NCBI RefSeq assembly: GCF_023053635.1 | Contig: NC_086171.1 | Location: 15,642,006 to 15,706,005, forward strand | DNA from: Elgaria multicarinata webbii | Taxonomy: Eukaryota; Chordata; Lepidosauria; Squamata; Anguidae | DNA length: 64,000 nt | Direction of reading: 5' to 3' | Shown here: positions 47,503 to 57,093 of the stretch, piece by piece | Layout of the letters: every line of letters begins with the position of its first letter | Position numbering within the stretch: position 1 is the first letter of the stretch | The notes under the pieces: model-generated | What the model was told of the DNA's origin: nothing | Seen by the model: the letters and a program-made list of their open reading frames with translations, nothing else | Database searches by the model: none | Made by a program: the position numbers and the translations under genes

Positions 47503-49044
47503 TTGTTGCAACAAAATGCTGCTTCTTTGTTTAGCATCAGCGGAAGCAAACTCCATTTTATTCCTGAAAACATGATGGTGGTATGAGCTAAGCGAGTTTA
47601 AAATGCAAAGCTGCATATATATCAAATATTTCTAGATGGATAAACAGGCTCTTTCCCCCCAACCCCTTTGCTATAATTACAAGGTGAAAGCAAAGGTTGC
47701 TCTCTACTTTTCCAGGTAATTTTAAAGAAGAGTTGATTTGGGGGTAGAGGGTGGCAATTAATTTGCTAGACAGAAACCCAAAGATCATTGTATGTTTGCA
47801 AGAACAGTACCTTGACTATGAGGGCAGTCTTCTAAGTGGTGGATGACCATTATAGGCTTGTTGCTGAAAAAGAAAAGACTCAATTTTAGAATTTCATATT
47901 GATCAGCCTTCGCTATCGGTATTAACTCAAGGGCTGGAAAGGGATTTTGAAACATTTCTCATTGCTTCAAACCAAAAGTGGCAAAGCAGAAAACTTCACA
48001 TAAGATGATGGAGATGTGGGAACTTACTTGTTTTTGGCTTTAAAGAGAGCCTCTTCATAAGTCTGTGTCCAGAAAAGTTGATCACCCCAGCCTGGAGGAA
48101 AATGGCAAGTGGACTTTAGTTTAAATATCTGGTGGTTGAGGAGATCTCAATTTCAGTCTTGAGGAAGGGCTCCCCTAACCAAAATACTGTGGTATCATAG
48201 TCCACCCCTCAAGTATTTATAGATTAATTTTATTTTTTTAAAAAAAATTATTGGTTAACTGCAAACATTTCTTAGAATTCTGGAATTCTTTTCAGATTCA
48301 GTGTAGATTTTAGATAATTAGCTACTAATTTCTCCTTGGAGAGGGAAAAACACACAACCTCCTTTTATAGTTAATACCTTGCTACCATAGAAACAGCAGT
48401 ACTAATCTACTACTTCTTCTGTACATCGTCCTCTTAGGCTACTTACCTTCTAGTAAGCCCCTTGGACCTCAGTAGGGCTTTTATTTAGGATAGTGCTGAA
48501 ATTTTTTCAAAGCACTTTACAGTCTTGATTGTGTTTGCGATCACCAAAGCCTTAAGACAGCTTTATTTCTATTTTACAGTCTGGGAAAAGTGAGCTGCAT
48601 GACAAGGGCCTTGCCCATGGCCACATCAGCATACTCCAGAAGCAAGGCTGACTAACCCTAGCCAACCATAAGACTAGCCAACCATTTGCCAGCTAAACAA
48701 ATGAATAACAGAATTTACTTAAAGAAAATACGATGTGCCAAAGGCACTATAATTTAACAAAGGTAAAAATAAGTTCAAAAATGTATATTTAGTAGTACAA
48801 GGGTTTGTAGGCAGGGGAAATTAAAAATACTCAATAGGCAGCAACTTTTGAACAGAATGATCTTTCCATAGAGCTCAGCTACCATATTTTTACCTCTGGA
48901 GAGAGTTTGGGGTAGTTTGGGATGGGTATCCTTTGCTTCTTTCTTGTCCTTTCTTCCATTCTTAGCAGTAGTAGTATCATCTTTAGCCAAGGTACATGAG
49001 ACAGCAACCAGCAGAAGCAGCACCGATACTAAGCTCTTCTCCAT
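39842..49044 (-). CDS. AGR2: Anterior gradient 2 (ER protein disulfide isomerase family), seven coding exons
   Basis: Joining 49044-48894, 48091-48028, 47863-47811, 45758-45685, 44686-44623, 41933-41850 and 39891-39842 (complement) gives 179 codons plus a stop with consistent phases and GT-AG introns. Residues 1-20 are a signal peptide. [12 protein letters not shown] spans the first coding junction. The thioredoxin-like fold carries CPHS at 85-88 (one active cysteine, CxxS type), a cis-proline region VPRI at 129-132, and [12 protein letters not shown]. The C terminus is KTEL, the ER-retention signal typical of AGR2; AGR3 ends QSEL. The family forms mixed disulfides with mucins in the ER and in mammals is needed for intestinal mucus and secretory-cell homeostasis. 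At 179 residues it is four longer than human (175); the extra residues lie in the variable segment after the signal peptide. Intact and convergent with TSPAN13. Confidence 0.97.
40420..40432. repeat. Poly-C run
   Basis: 13 C residues in AGR2 intron 7. Confidence 0.9.
40693..40878. mobile_element. Foldback MITE, GCCTGTTCAGACGAC family
   Basis: GGGCCTGTTCAGACAACACC to AGCGTGTCGTCTGAACAGGG, inner GGTTATATAGCCACTATGGT. In the last AGR2 intron. Confidence 0.75.
40900..41222 (-). mobile_element. LINE 3' end, L2/CR1-like, minus
   Basis: Reverse strand: CAACTGTGGAATGAGCTCCC (WNELP), GAGGTTCGCCTGGCACC, GGTGAAGACCTTCTTATTCT, then CCACCCAGAGAGC-like sequence and an (AAATA)n tail. Confidence 0.75.
41850..41933 (-). 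CDS. AGR2: AGR2 coding exon 6
   Basis: 84 nt encoding [20 protein letters not shown] then YEPNDIPL, residues 136-163. Acceptor CTTTCTCCAG, donor GTAAGT. Confidence 0.95.
41940..42950. other. AGR2 intron 6, no recognised feature
   Basis: Open frames at 42013-42285 and 42333-42587 show no family features and lie within an AGR2 intron. Nothing else supported. Confidence 0.4.
42960..43260. mobile_element. Two adjacent MITE fragments
   Basis: At 42960-43128 a GCCTGTTCAGAC-family copy (GGCCTTGTTCAGACATCATG to GTTGTCTGAACAGGCC). At 43138-43260 a GGTCCCCAACC-family fragment (AGTGGTCCCCAACCTTATGG, AAAATGGCTGCCATAG). Confidence 0.65.
43861..44165 (+). mobile_element. Sauria-type SINE, full length
   Basis: tRNA-related head GCCTCGTGTGGCGCAGAGTG, then CTAAGTTCGATCCCAGCGGA (B-box-like), body AGCTAGCTGGGGGAAAGGTA and GCAAACCACCCCGCTACAAA, and the Bov-B-like 3' end GAGAGGTTCCTTTCCTTTTT. 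Sauria SINEs are restricted to squamates, so this is the best lineage clue. In AGR2 intron 6. Confidence 0.9.
44623..44686 (-). CDS. AGR2: AGR2 coding exon 5
   Basis: 64 nt encoding [20 protein letters not shown] plus V, residues 115-135 and the first base of Asp136. Contains the cis-Pro region. Acceptor TTATTCTAG, donor GTGAGT. Confidence 0.95.
44845..45150 (-). mobile_element. CR1 LINE 3' fragment with (AC)n
   Basis: ATAGAATCATAGAGTCATTG, AGTCCAACCCCCTGCTCAGT and the CR1 C-terminal region in reverse. An (AC)n run at about 45080-45106 interrupts it. In AGR2 intron 5. Confidence 0.85.
45160..46205. other. AGR2 introns 4-5, no other feature
   Basis: Apart from coding exon 4 (45685-45758) I recognise nothing. 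Confidence 0.4.
45685..45758 (-). CDS. AGR2: AGR2 coding exon 4
   Basis: 74 nt encoding [20 protein letters not shown] and then LLNLV, residues 90-114. Acceptor TTTCATTCCAG, donor GTAAGT. Confidence 0.95.
46219..46516. mobile_element. hAT-type foldback MITE with exact 8-bp duplication
   Basis: Target duplication AACATAGG is at 46211-46218 and 46517-46524. Termini TAGGGTGACCATATGAAAAG and the inverse ...TCATATGGTCACCCTA. The arms (about 130 bp each) are nearly perfect inverses and meet at a short unpaired centre near 46350-46385. No coding capacity. An 8-bp duplication with a TAGGG terminus fits hAT. In AGR2 intron 4. Confidence 0.9.
46803..47161. mobile_element. 5-bp-duplication foldback MITE, TSD CATAG
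   Basis: CATAG at 46798-46802 and 47162-47166. Ends GGCTCATCTACACCAAGCAG and the inverse CTTGGTGTAAATGAGCC. The interior is a second nested palindrome (ACTGACAACTGTTGGGCCCC with GGGCCCCAACAGTTGTCAGT). In AGR2 intron 4. Confidence 0.9.
47457..47503. repeat. (ATT)n microsatellite
   Basis: About 45 bp of pure ATT, AGR2 intron 4, followed by TTTGTTGCAACAAAATG, which is a short palindrome. Confidence 0.95.
47811..47863 (-). CDS. AGR2: AGR2 coding exon 3, CPHS motif
   Basis: 53 nt encoding [17 protein letters not shown], the thioredoxin-fold strand and the CxxS redox motif. Acceptor TCTTTTTCAG; the donor GTACTG is weaker than average. Confidence 0.95.
48028..48091 (-). CDS. AGR2: AGR2 coding exon 2
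   Basis: 64 nt encoding [20 protein letters not shown], residues 51-72 with split end codons. Acceptor TTTTCCTCCAG, donor GTAAGT. Confidence 0.95.
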
Positions 49045-49053
49045 GGTTAAAAG
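48894..49053 (-). CDS. AGR2: AGR2 exon with start codon
   Basis: The acceptor CTCCCCCTAG lies at 49054 and above, then 9 nt of 5' UTR and ATG at 49044. Encodes residues 1-50 and the first base of Gly51: hydrophobic signal peptide, then a Lys/Asp/Thr-rich linker and [11 protein letters not shown]. The donor GTAAAA is at 48893. Confidence 0.95.
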
Positions 49054-49510
49054 CTAGGGGGAGAAAAAGTATCAGGATTATTCAGTTTATTGAAACAAGA
49101 AACTTCTAGGGAGGAACATTAGTGGCATACAACAAACTTTCCTCCTCTGGTTGGCTAAATCATAAGCATTGGTACAAAACTGCTTTCTTTTCAGCTTGAT
49201 CACAGTGAAAAAAAGAGATAGTAACTGAATGCCAAGGGCCAAACACAACACAACCGGATGGATGTTTATTGTTTTCAGTGGGGCTTCCTGCCCAGCTAGT
49301 GTGTAGAAGATTGCAGCCTTGGGTTAAGTCCTACTGAACTTAGTGGAACCTACTTCCAAGTAAACATGCATACGATTATGCTTTCACTTGTAAGGCTCTC
49401 TCTTGAATGATTTCTGTGAAAGTTTGGTCATTGTTAGTACAAAAAAGCAGAAGGGAGAGAGAGAGAGAGAGTAAGTAAATATATCTTGATTTTATAGTCT
49501 TCATTGGTGT

Positions 49511-49650
49511 GGGGGATCTACACTACTGCTTTTAAAGCACTTTAAAGCACTTTGAAAACGTTTTGAAACCTGTATATGGAGTGTGTCCTGGGCCCCAACA
49601 GTTGTCAAAACTGTTATAAAGCGCTTTAAAGCAGTAGTGTAGATCCCCAA
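49511..49650. mobile_element. Foldback MITE, GATCTACACTACTGC family
   Basis: GGGGATCTACACTACTGCTT to AAGCAGTAGTGTAGATCCCC, interior GTTTTGAAACCTGTATATGG and GGGCCCCAACAGTTGTCAAA. In AGR2 intron 1. Confidence 0.8.
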
Positions 49651-49904
49651 GCGGTGTTTTTAAAATAACTGGAGCCATGTAAAGTAAATTGAAGTACGTT
49701 TTAAAAAATACATTGTGTTTGAAGGAGCAAAAATACTTCTGCAAGGAGTAGCAATAACACCTTTAGGGAACCATACGACATAGGCAGCTTCCCATAGCCT
49801 GCTGCACTCTGGTTTCTCTCATCCCTGGGCTTGTTGAGATGGCTGGTGCACTGGAGGTGATGCCCATTTAAAGGACTCTTAAAACTCCAATCTTCTTCAC
49901 ATTC

Positions 49905-50820
49905 ACCTGGGGGGTAAGTCCTATTGACCACAGTGGCACTCACTTCAGAATAAACATGTTTTAAGATGATGCTTCACATCTTCAGGTACTATGCAAATGT
50001 GACTTTGCATTTGAAGAAGAACAGCCTGATTGTATCCATGTTTATTCAGAAGTAAGCTCTATTTTGATCCTAAGGATGTACTCCTAGCTAAGTGTGCATA
50101 GGATCATAGCCTTTGAGCAATTTCAAAGCTGTGTAATAGTTTTAGAGTGAATGTGTATATCTTAAGATACTAATTCTGCTAGCAATTTGTTATTGTCCAA
50201 CACTCTCTCAGTTGAAAGTGAACTGAAATCTGAATGAATCTGATTAACATAATTTTAGTTTGATTACAGGGCTGATCATCTCAACTTCTTGACTTAGAAG
50301 CCATATCCACATAGGGGATATGGACCATCAATGCTAAGGTCTTCTTCTTCTCTCACACCATTTGGCAGAGAGTGAATTTGGGAGGAGCAAAGGATTTTCT
50401 CCAAGCCTCAGGACCAATTCACACGAGGCTAGCATGATAAAATGTGGGGTAGTGTGCATAGTTTGTTCATTAATGGAGAAGTTATTGTTGGAGTGATTGC
50501 ATGCTTCCTTCTTCCTGAACACAGATGAGCGTTGGTGCATTTTTGCTCCACACAATTTTTCAGGTGTTCAAGGTCATTGTGGCCCTGATGTGTACTTGTG
50601 GTAAAGCGAACAGGAACCCACATTATACAACACATCTGAACTAGCTCAGGCTGAAACAGTGGTAGAACAAAGGTTAAATATCCCAATGTACACCCGAACT
50701 ACATGTGACAGCAGCATAACTTTAGATGTGAATCTGTCCCAATCACAGGTACAGCAGGGACTGAGTTATCTATTTAAAAAGCAAAAGGGTGTGGTGCTAA
50801 AACACTTTCTCTGCCTGTCA
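49905..50820. other. AGR2 intron 1, repeat remnants only
   Basis: CACAATCCTA/GGATTGCAGCC-family fragments near 49905-49970 and 50030-50115; otherwise no feature. Confidence 0.45.
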
Positions 50821-50849
50821 CTAATCCTTGCCGCCTGACCTTAGAGACA

Positions 50850-50965
50850 AAGGATGCCTTATACTGAGTCAGACCATGTGTTTTCAAGCAGGAATATTTC
50901 CAGCCTTACCAGGAGATGCTGAAAATTGAGCCCGGGACCTTTTGCTCTGCCACTGAGCCATAGCC
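50850..50965 (-). mobile_element. tRNA-SINE fragment, minus
   Basis: GATGCCTTATACTGAGTCAG, ATTTCCAGCCTTACCAGGAG, TGAGCCCGGGACCTTTTGC and CACTGAGCCATAGCCCC; shortened in the middle. Confidence 0.8.
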
Positions 50966-51389
50966 CCTCAAGGTGATTTCCTCTCAGGAGAACTCTGATG
51001 CTGGAGGTGAGCCCAGCTGGGGTGAAAGTCTCTGGGAAAGGGGGCTGCAAGGAAGTAAGTGGCAGAGGGAGGAAGGTTCAGCAGCCCTCACCCACATACC
51101 CCTTTTACTCTTTACATTGACCCAATGGCATATAAAATGGACTTCCAAACATCAATTTAGTAGGTTTGTTTCCATCAAATCTAGTTCAGGATTAAGTCTT
51201 CAAAATAACTGTTCCATTTAGGATAAGCATGGCTGATATGGTCATCGTATGTACTATCCCCCCGCAAGTCAGGAACTGCAGTTTTCAAGCAATTATCTGT
51301 GAATAATATATTCTTATCAGCTCTTCTATGACCATTTGGAAACAATGGTGACAAAATGCCCTTTCTGGGCTTTAGTTCTAAGCTCATTA

Positions 51390-51685
51390 AGATTGGATCC
51401 AACCTTAGTCATGCTGAGACTAGACCCATGGAAATCAATAGGACTTCACCTGTTATTCCATGACTTGGTCCATTGATTTAAATAGGTCTACTCCATGCAT
51501 GACTAAGTTTGACCCAAGTTACTAACTTGTAAATATGTTTGGCTGATAGTCCAAAGGGCTGATTGCCAGATAGATTTGACCTCAGGCTTCTTTTTTAAGG
51601 CTTTAATGTTATACACACTCACATTAGAAGAAACCCCCTAGAACTCAGTAGAACTTCTGAATAAACATGCACAGGGTTGCGTTTT
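51390..51685. repeat. GGATTGCAGCC-type dispersed repeat fragments
   Basis: GGATCCAACCTTAGTCATGC with its inverse GCATGACTAAGTTTGACCC, and later AACATGCACAGGGTTGCG. Eroded foldback elements in AGR2 intron 1. Confidence 0.5.
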
Positions 51686-52390
51686 AATGAGATATATAGA
51701 CTAATGTTTGCATAGGGGAGTTTTGTAAGTTAAATGGGGGATTTTGGGAAGAGAAGTAAAGCTTTTCATTTGTTTTAATGCAAGCTGCAAGGATCGTGGG
51801 GCTGAGCTGTGAAACCCTGGGGACATTTATGTAAGTTGGCATGTGAGTCTCACTGTATCTTTTTATAGCACAGCCCAGGACAATGACCACATGTAGCAAC
51901 ATCATAAGAAAAATGGTAAGAAATATGAATGGTCAGAAAAAGTAAAAGTATAGAGAGGGTGCAAAGGAAGGGTAAAATTAGTCATCCCCTGCCAAGGTTT
52001 TGAGCTCTTTCTGATGTAAATGTAACATGGAAGTCATAGCATAACAGGAGAAAATGCAGCTTTAAAAGAAATAGAAGAAAGTGTCCATGCCAAGCAGGAA
52101 ATCAAAGGCAGATAAATTAAAGGCTTTTGGCAGATCCAAAACTGAAAGCAATAGGTGGTAAATACTGCGTCTTTTTGAAAGCTTCACATAGATTTATAAA
52201 AGTTAAAAAATGTTTTTGTGGTCATACCTTAGCAGAACAAATAGAAAAGGCTAGCATTCTCTAGCTGCTCTTTTTAGCAAATGCTCCTGTACTGCCCCTT
52301 CACTGTTCGATTCTTCTCTGTTCCCTTTGTTACCTGATCATTAATAAGTAACCTGACTCACAAGCTCTGAACAAGTGCTGATCGCCTTAC

Positions 52391-52445
52391 CTGTTATGTG
52401 CTCCTTCTTCTTTGAGGAAGTGCTGAAGGGTTCTAAGTTTCAGTG
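52391..52445 (-). other. AGR2: Candidate AGR2 untranslated exon 1
   Basis: The minus strand reads into a strong splice donor (CAG/GTAAGG at 52390) about 50-55 nt downstream of the point expected from the TATA-like box at 52476-52468. Human AGR2 has a noncoding first exon (family knowledge), and the coding exon's acceptor at 49054 has only 9 nt of 5' UTR, so an upstream exon is required. A second donor-like site (AAG/GTATGA at 52227) is an alternative. Confidence 0.5.
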
Positions 52446-52500
52446 TGACCAAGGAAGGTGTGGAATGCCTTTTTATGCACCTGGGTACACCTCATCCCCA
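52446..52500 (-). promoter_or_regulatory. TATA-like AGR2 promoter candidate
   Basis: Minus-strand CATAAAAAGGC at about 52477-52467, upstream of the candidate first exon. A TATA-driven promoter would fit a secretory-epithelium-restricted gene. Inferred from position and motif only. Confidence 0.45.
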
Positions 52501-52988
52501 CCCACGAGCTTGGCATTTGAACACTACTGCTATAGGGACAACCTTTTCATGGTTAAAATAAAAAAAATTAAGATGCTTGCAAGTCAATATTTAAGCCATC
52601 AATGTTATCATCTTATATCAGTGTAGTAGATTTTAGAAAAGTAGACTTTATAGGTATATGTGAGAGTTTGGGAAAATATGTTTTAAAATGTTGGCAACAA
52701 GCCAAATCCAGGTAAGCCTAAATCAAGAGTTCTGATTTGCCCAAAGGCTGATTTGTCTTTGTGTGATTGGATAGAAACTTTAGCCTAAGGCATAGGTGTG
52801 TAATTTGTTTGGGAAAATGAAATTGATTGTTAAGATTTCTATTCAGGGGCTAATTAGATGACTATTGTGCACAGTGCATTGATACACAAAATAACCATAA
52901 AGATAAAGGCAAATTCCAGGTCAACATAGAACCTGGCAATCGAACTTCAAAAGTAACTTTTAAATCACTCCAGTGTTTTGAAACCATG

Positions 52989-53127
52989 GCCTTAGCTAGA
53001 CCTAAGATTTATCCCGGGATCGTGCCGGGGTCGAACCTGCCTGCTCCTGGGATATCCTGTGTGTCATTTACATGAACAGGGATGACCCCGGGACAATCCC
53101 GGGATAAACCCTAGGTCTAGCTAAGGC
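52989..53127. mobile_element. 5-bp-duplication foldback MITE, TSD CCATG
   Basis: CCATG at 52984-52988 and 53128-53132. Ends GCCTTAGCTAGACCTAAG and the inverse CTAGGTCTAGCTAAGGC. The interior is symmetrical around ATCCCGGGAT and CCCCGGG words. 139 bp. Confidence 0.9.
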
Positions 53128-53179
53128 CCATGTTTAAAATACAAGTTCTATATTCCTCTAAGTTTGTTGAAAATTCAGT

Positions 53180-53575
53180 GATTGCTTGGAATAGTGGCTG
53201 GTGGGGTGTTTTTTTAGCGACATGACTAATAGATGTTGAACTGGATAGATTGCAAAGTCAAGTTTTATGTTAGGGATGATCCATCCTTTCAAAACTACCA
53301 TGCATGCATACTGTTTGATATGGCGAACAATCGACAGGCTTGCCATCTCGAGAATATGCAGTGGGGGTCTCTGCAGAGTTTGCCATATGTTGAAGCTGAC
53401 ATTTTGATTGCTTCACCATATGAACAGTTCACAACTCATTCCACATTTACTATGTCATTACAAAGTTTCTGACAGAGGGTTGAAAGAGGGCATGCCATCC
53501 TCATTATGCTCCAAAGGCTGCACAGATCTATTCACTCTATGGCCCTATCAGTTCGATGACATGAATTGAGCCACA
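53180..53575 (+). pseudogene. Unrecognised protein-like fossil
   Basis: The open segment from 53233 has an aromatic- and acidic-rich composition and word order of real protein (for example VRDDPSFQNYHACILFD), unlike the low-complexity shadows elsewhere, and protein-like sequence seems to continue to about 53570. I cannot name the family. An old virus copy is possible. It is broken, with few breaks visible. No introns, host-gene flanks or terminal repeats were seen. Confidence 0.35.
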
Positions 53576-53579
53576 GCTC

Positions 53580-54740
53580 TTTTGCTACTAGTTCATTAAC
53601 TCTCCATTAAATTAATTCTGCTTTTCTATGTTTCCAAAACGTTGGATTTCACAACAGTACACAGGTTCAACTTGAGAAGTGTGCTGTTTGCTGTAATTGT
53701 ACTGGATCATTTTTAGAGCTGAAGTAAACACCTTACATTGCCTACTTTATGTGTACTTATAGACATGCGGAAAATAACAGCGCCTTATACAATGACAATC
53801 TGTAGCAATATGCAATCTGCCAGTAGCAATTCAATTATAAACGTCTGCCACAATTTTTCGGCCCAAAGAGTTGTACCGATATATTTAGTTCAGGCAAAAA
53901 ACTGAGGGAAATGATTCAGTTTTGGGGAAGGGAGATCAGGGATGAAATTACAAAAGGGGCAGCCCCTGCAGCTCTATTAGGCTTTGTAACCGCCCCTGTA
54001 GCTATCTTTACAAAGATTCTACAGGGTAGCTCAATTTGACTAAAACTGGAGGTGCATTCAGGTGTCAGAGCTTGTAGAGTTCATTAATAGTCCCCTATGT
54101 CCTGTCCCCCTCAGAATTCAAGCACTGATTTGGGTATGGGCAAATAAAACATCCAGGAATAAACTACACGGTATGTGAATGCATAGCATTTAGCTGTCTT
54201 TTCTTTAATTCAGGGATGTTGAAACACGTTCCGCCCTTGGCCAAATTCCATTTCAGGGTGGGGGTCCAGTGATGGTTAGGGTCTGAAGGTAAAAGGTTGG
54301 GGCCAAACTCACCAAAAATACCAGTATCTTTTTAGCTTAAAACTTTTACTGCTAGTAACTAAGTTTGGGAGAGCCATTTCCCCCTTTCAAAATAGGTGGC
54401 GGGGAACAACCGCACAGAAGCTAGAAAACTATGAAATGTTTGATAGCCAGAAGAAAGGGGGGTGGAACAACTGGAGAACCTAGGGCCCCAGATTGGTATC
54501 TCAAGTGAGCCAGATTTGCTTCCCCCACCCCCCGGCCTTCGAATGTGGACCTCTGCTATAATTGATGACTAGAGAGGGAGGGAGAAAGAGGTGCAATGGG
54601 AATTTCCCCCCACCTTCCTATCCACACGATTTTGAGGTGGTGGTGGGTGATTTTAATTGCAGCTGCATAGTAAAGAGGTAAGCATCTGTTTTCTGTGTAA
54701 TGCATTCGCAGTGGGAATTCCCTACCCCACTGTGTGCCAG
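53580..54740. other. Intergenic, no recognised feature
   Basis: No gene. The 54230-54540 part has loose similarity to 44170-44420 (GTTAGAAAATCAGCAAACAA and GCTAGAAAACTATGAAATGT contexts), so it is probably an eroded MITE. Confidence 0.4.
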
Positions 54741-54749
54741 TAGTTAATG

Positions 54750-54783
54750 GAAGAAGAAGAAGAAGAAGAAGAAGAAGAAGAAG
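54750..54783. repeat. (AAG)n microsatellite
   Basis: About 34 bp of GAA repeats. Confidence 0.95.
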
Positions 54784-54804
54784 ACACTTAGAGCACAATC
54801 CTAT

Positions 54805-55110
54805 GCACTTTATGAGCGTCATCCGATGAGCGTTTTATTGCACACTTGTTACTGGGCACTCACAGATTTCTTGGAGGTCCCTCACTCACATGACGTTGTC
54901 TGCCTCTCTCATGCCTTCCGCCCCTTCTAGCCTTCCTTGCACTGCAAGAAAACCCAGAAAAAGTCTGGTTGCTGCTCTTTCCTGCTGTGTGTAGGAGAAG
55001 CAGCGTGATTACAACGCCTGACTGAAAGGGCCTTGTGCTCCTTGTTTACTTCCTGTTTTCAAACAGGAAGTAACTGAGCGACGACAGGGAAGTGACAGTA
55101 GCCAGCATTT
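54805..55110. mobile_element. Non-autonomous DNA transposon, GAGCGTTTTATTGCAC family
   Basis: GAGCGTTTTATTGCACACTT, GGGCACTCACAGATTTCTT, then TACTTCCTGTTTTCAAACAG. It matches 62445-62750 in the opposite orientation. The inner ACTTCCTGTTTTCAAACAGGAAGT is itself palindromic. Confidence 0.6.
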
Positions 55111-55119
55111 CTTCCTAGG

Positions 55120-55215
55120 TGTGATGGAGCTCTTAGAAAGAAAAAAGTCCTGCAGCTCCCTGGCTGGGAAATGCTGGGAGTAGTAGGTCTTTTGTCTGTC
55201 TAAACATGCATAGGG
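55120..55215. mobile_element. CCTATGCATG-terminus MITE fragment
   Basis: AAAAAAGTCCTGCAGCTCCC, GGGAAATGCTGGGAGTAGTA and AAACATGCATAGGGTTGCAC. Confidence 0.65.
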
Positions 55216-55219
55216 TTGC

Positions 55220-56870
55220 ACCCTTAACTAAACATCATGCATTCAGCTTAACATGTATTTTGGCAGTCAACAAAAGGAACAGCTTAAGATGAGGTGCAGT
55301 CAGCTGCACCCTGTCGCCACCATGCAGTAACTGAGGATGGGAGTACTCCGTGCATTGCACCTGGAACCTGCACCACCCCCAAAGAAGCCTTTTTACAGGA
55401 TTTGTGCATAAATCCAAAGGATAATTATGATCCAATCCACGTATCAGTCTGCAATCCATGGATCAGATCAGTTTGCACTGGAAAGAGAATGAATTCCTCA
55501 AGCATCCCTACCTCCACCTATGTTCAGCCTGCATATTTGAAAATAAACATCACAAAATACCTTTGTACCTCTAGGTACTGGGGTCTCCAAGGTCAATGTG
55601 CTCTCAGGCACTTTTCTTGGTGCTCAACAGGCTCGCTGATCCTTCTGATTTTTATTTTTTTTAAGGATTTGGCCCAGCCACGGCCACCAGAGTAGCCATT
55701 CTTTGAGTGTGCCTATGGCACCCTCTCAGTATTCCAGATGTGTTCACGGGCCACAGAATGTTGGAAAACTCTGCTCTAGTGAAGGAAACCAAACAGGGAT
55801 AAGTGCTATGCTCCTGGAACATCTTGCCACTCAGAGAAGTGTAATGATGCTGCCATTCTACCTGTCTTTCTAGCTATGTTGTGCTTTGCTATTCCTTTAT
55901 TTAATTAGATATTTGTAAACAACCTCTGGATCAACTCCAGAAATATGTTACTCTAACCCCTGTAGTGGGAAAGAAAAGCACCATCCTGATCGAATCTGAA
56001 CTGAACAAAACTGAATTTAGTAATAAATTGTACTTCAGCATTTTCATACCTTTGAAGTCTTTGTGTTGGATTAGCCCTGTTCATACAACAAAGGCATGGA
56101 TGGGTGAGCAAGATTGCTCTTACTGGCCCCATCCCTGGTAGACAACCATCATTGAACAAGGCTTGTGAACAAAACCTATGACCAGTTCACAAGACATTGT
56201 CAATGCATGGAGGTTTCAGATGGGACCAGCAGATGTTAATCCCATCCTCTCATCCATAGCTTTTCAAATCAGCAGTGAAGTGTCCTGGGAGTGTCTCCTG
56301 CTGGTTTCCAAGCATTGCTACTTTTGATATCAGATTTATATCTAGTTGATCCTCTGTTTCTGGCATTAAAGTTCCCATGCTTCAAGAACGAGATCCCAGT
56401 GACAACAGGGTGGGATACATATATTTTAATAAATAAAATTAAATAAATAAAGCAAAAGTTCAAAGGAAGGCTTCAGACAGAAATCGCTGAACTTAAATTT
56501 ATTATCAATTTCAAGTCTTTCAGTTTGCCATAATCAGGCTGCAGCTTTCTGCTCTGTAGGGGCCACTCTGTTCTTATCTTGCATACGTTTGGGCTAGGCA
56601 TAGAAATCTTACAGCCCTAACAATATTCCTTGCATTTCAAGGCCTTCTGGCCCACTGTTTACATTTCCCTCCCTGTTTCTCTCTCCCTGCTGCCCTTTCT
56701 TTGATATGTGCACCAATTGGAACTGCAACAAAATGTTGCTGTGTGGAGTGCTCCCTGGCCTCTATTCTAGCCACCCCACTCCATTCCTTTGTCCTCCTCT
56801 GGTTTTCTACCCACTCCCTAGCAGCCAAACAGCATTCTGTGGCCGCTGAGCATGCTCAGTCCTCAGTAGG
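55220..56870. other. Intergenic, no recognised feature
   Basis: The open frame at 55294-55695 (+) has no recognisable family; a short (AAATA)n remnant lies near 56430-56450. Confidence 0.4.
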
Positions 56871-56875
56871 CTGCG

Positions 56876-57093
56876 GTGGTGGCCGGTAGCTCCAATGTCA
56901 GTGGGGTGATGAAGCCACTGGGTTTCAGCCAGGACCAGCCGGAAGTCTGGAGGAGCTATTCAAGGTGCTGAACCCTAGACCCAAATTGGGTTCAGTACCT
57001 TGGATAGGTCCTTTAGAGTTCTGATTGGTTTTGACTGGAACCCAGAGTGGATTCACCACCTCACTGACATCGGACCTGCCAGCCCCCACTGTT
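56876..57093. mobile_element. hAT-like foldback MITE (CTGGTGGCTCC family)
   Basis: GTAGCTCCAATGTCAGTGGG to CTCACTGACATCGGACC, inner AAGGTGCTGAACCCTAG and GGGTTCAGTACCTTGG. The longest copy of this family here. Confidence 0.7.
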
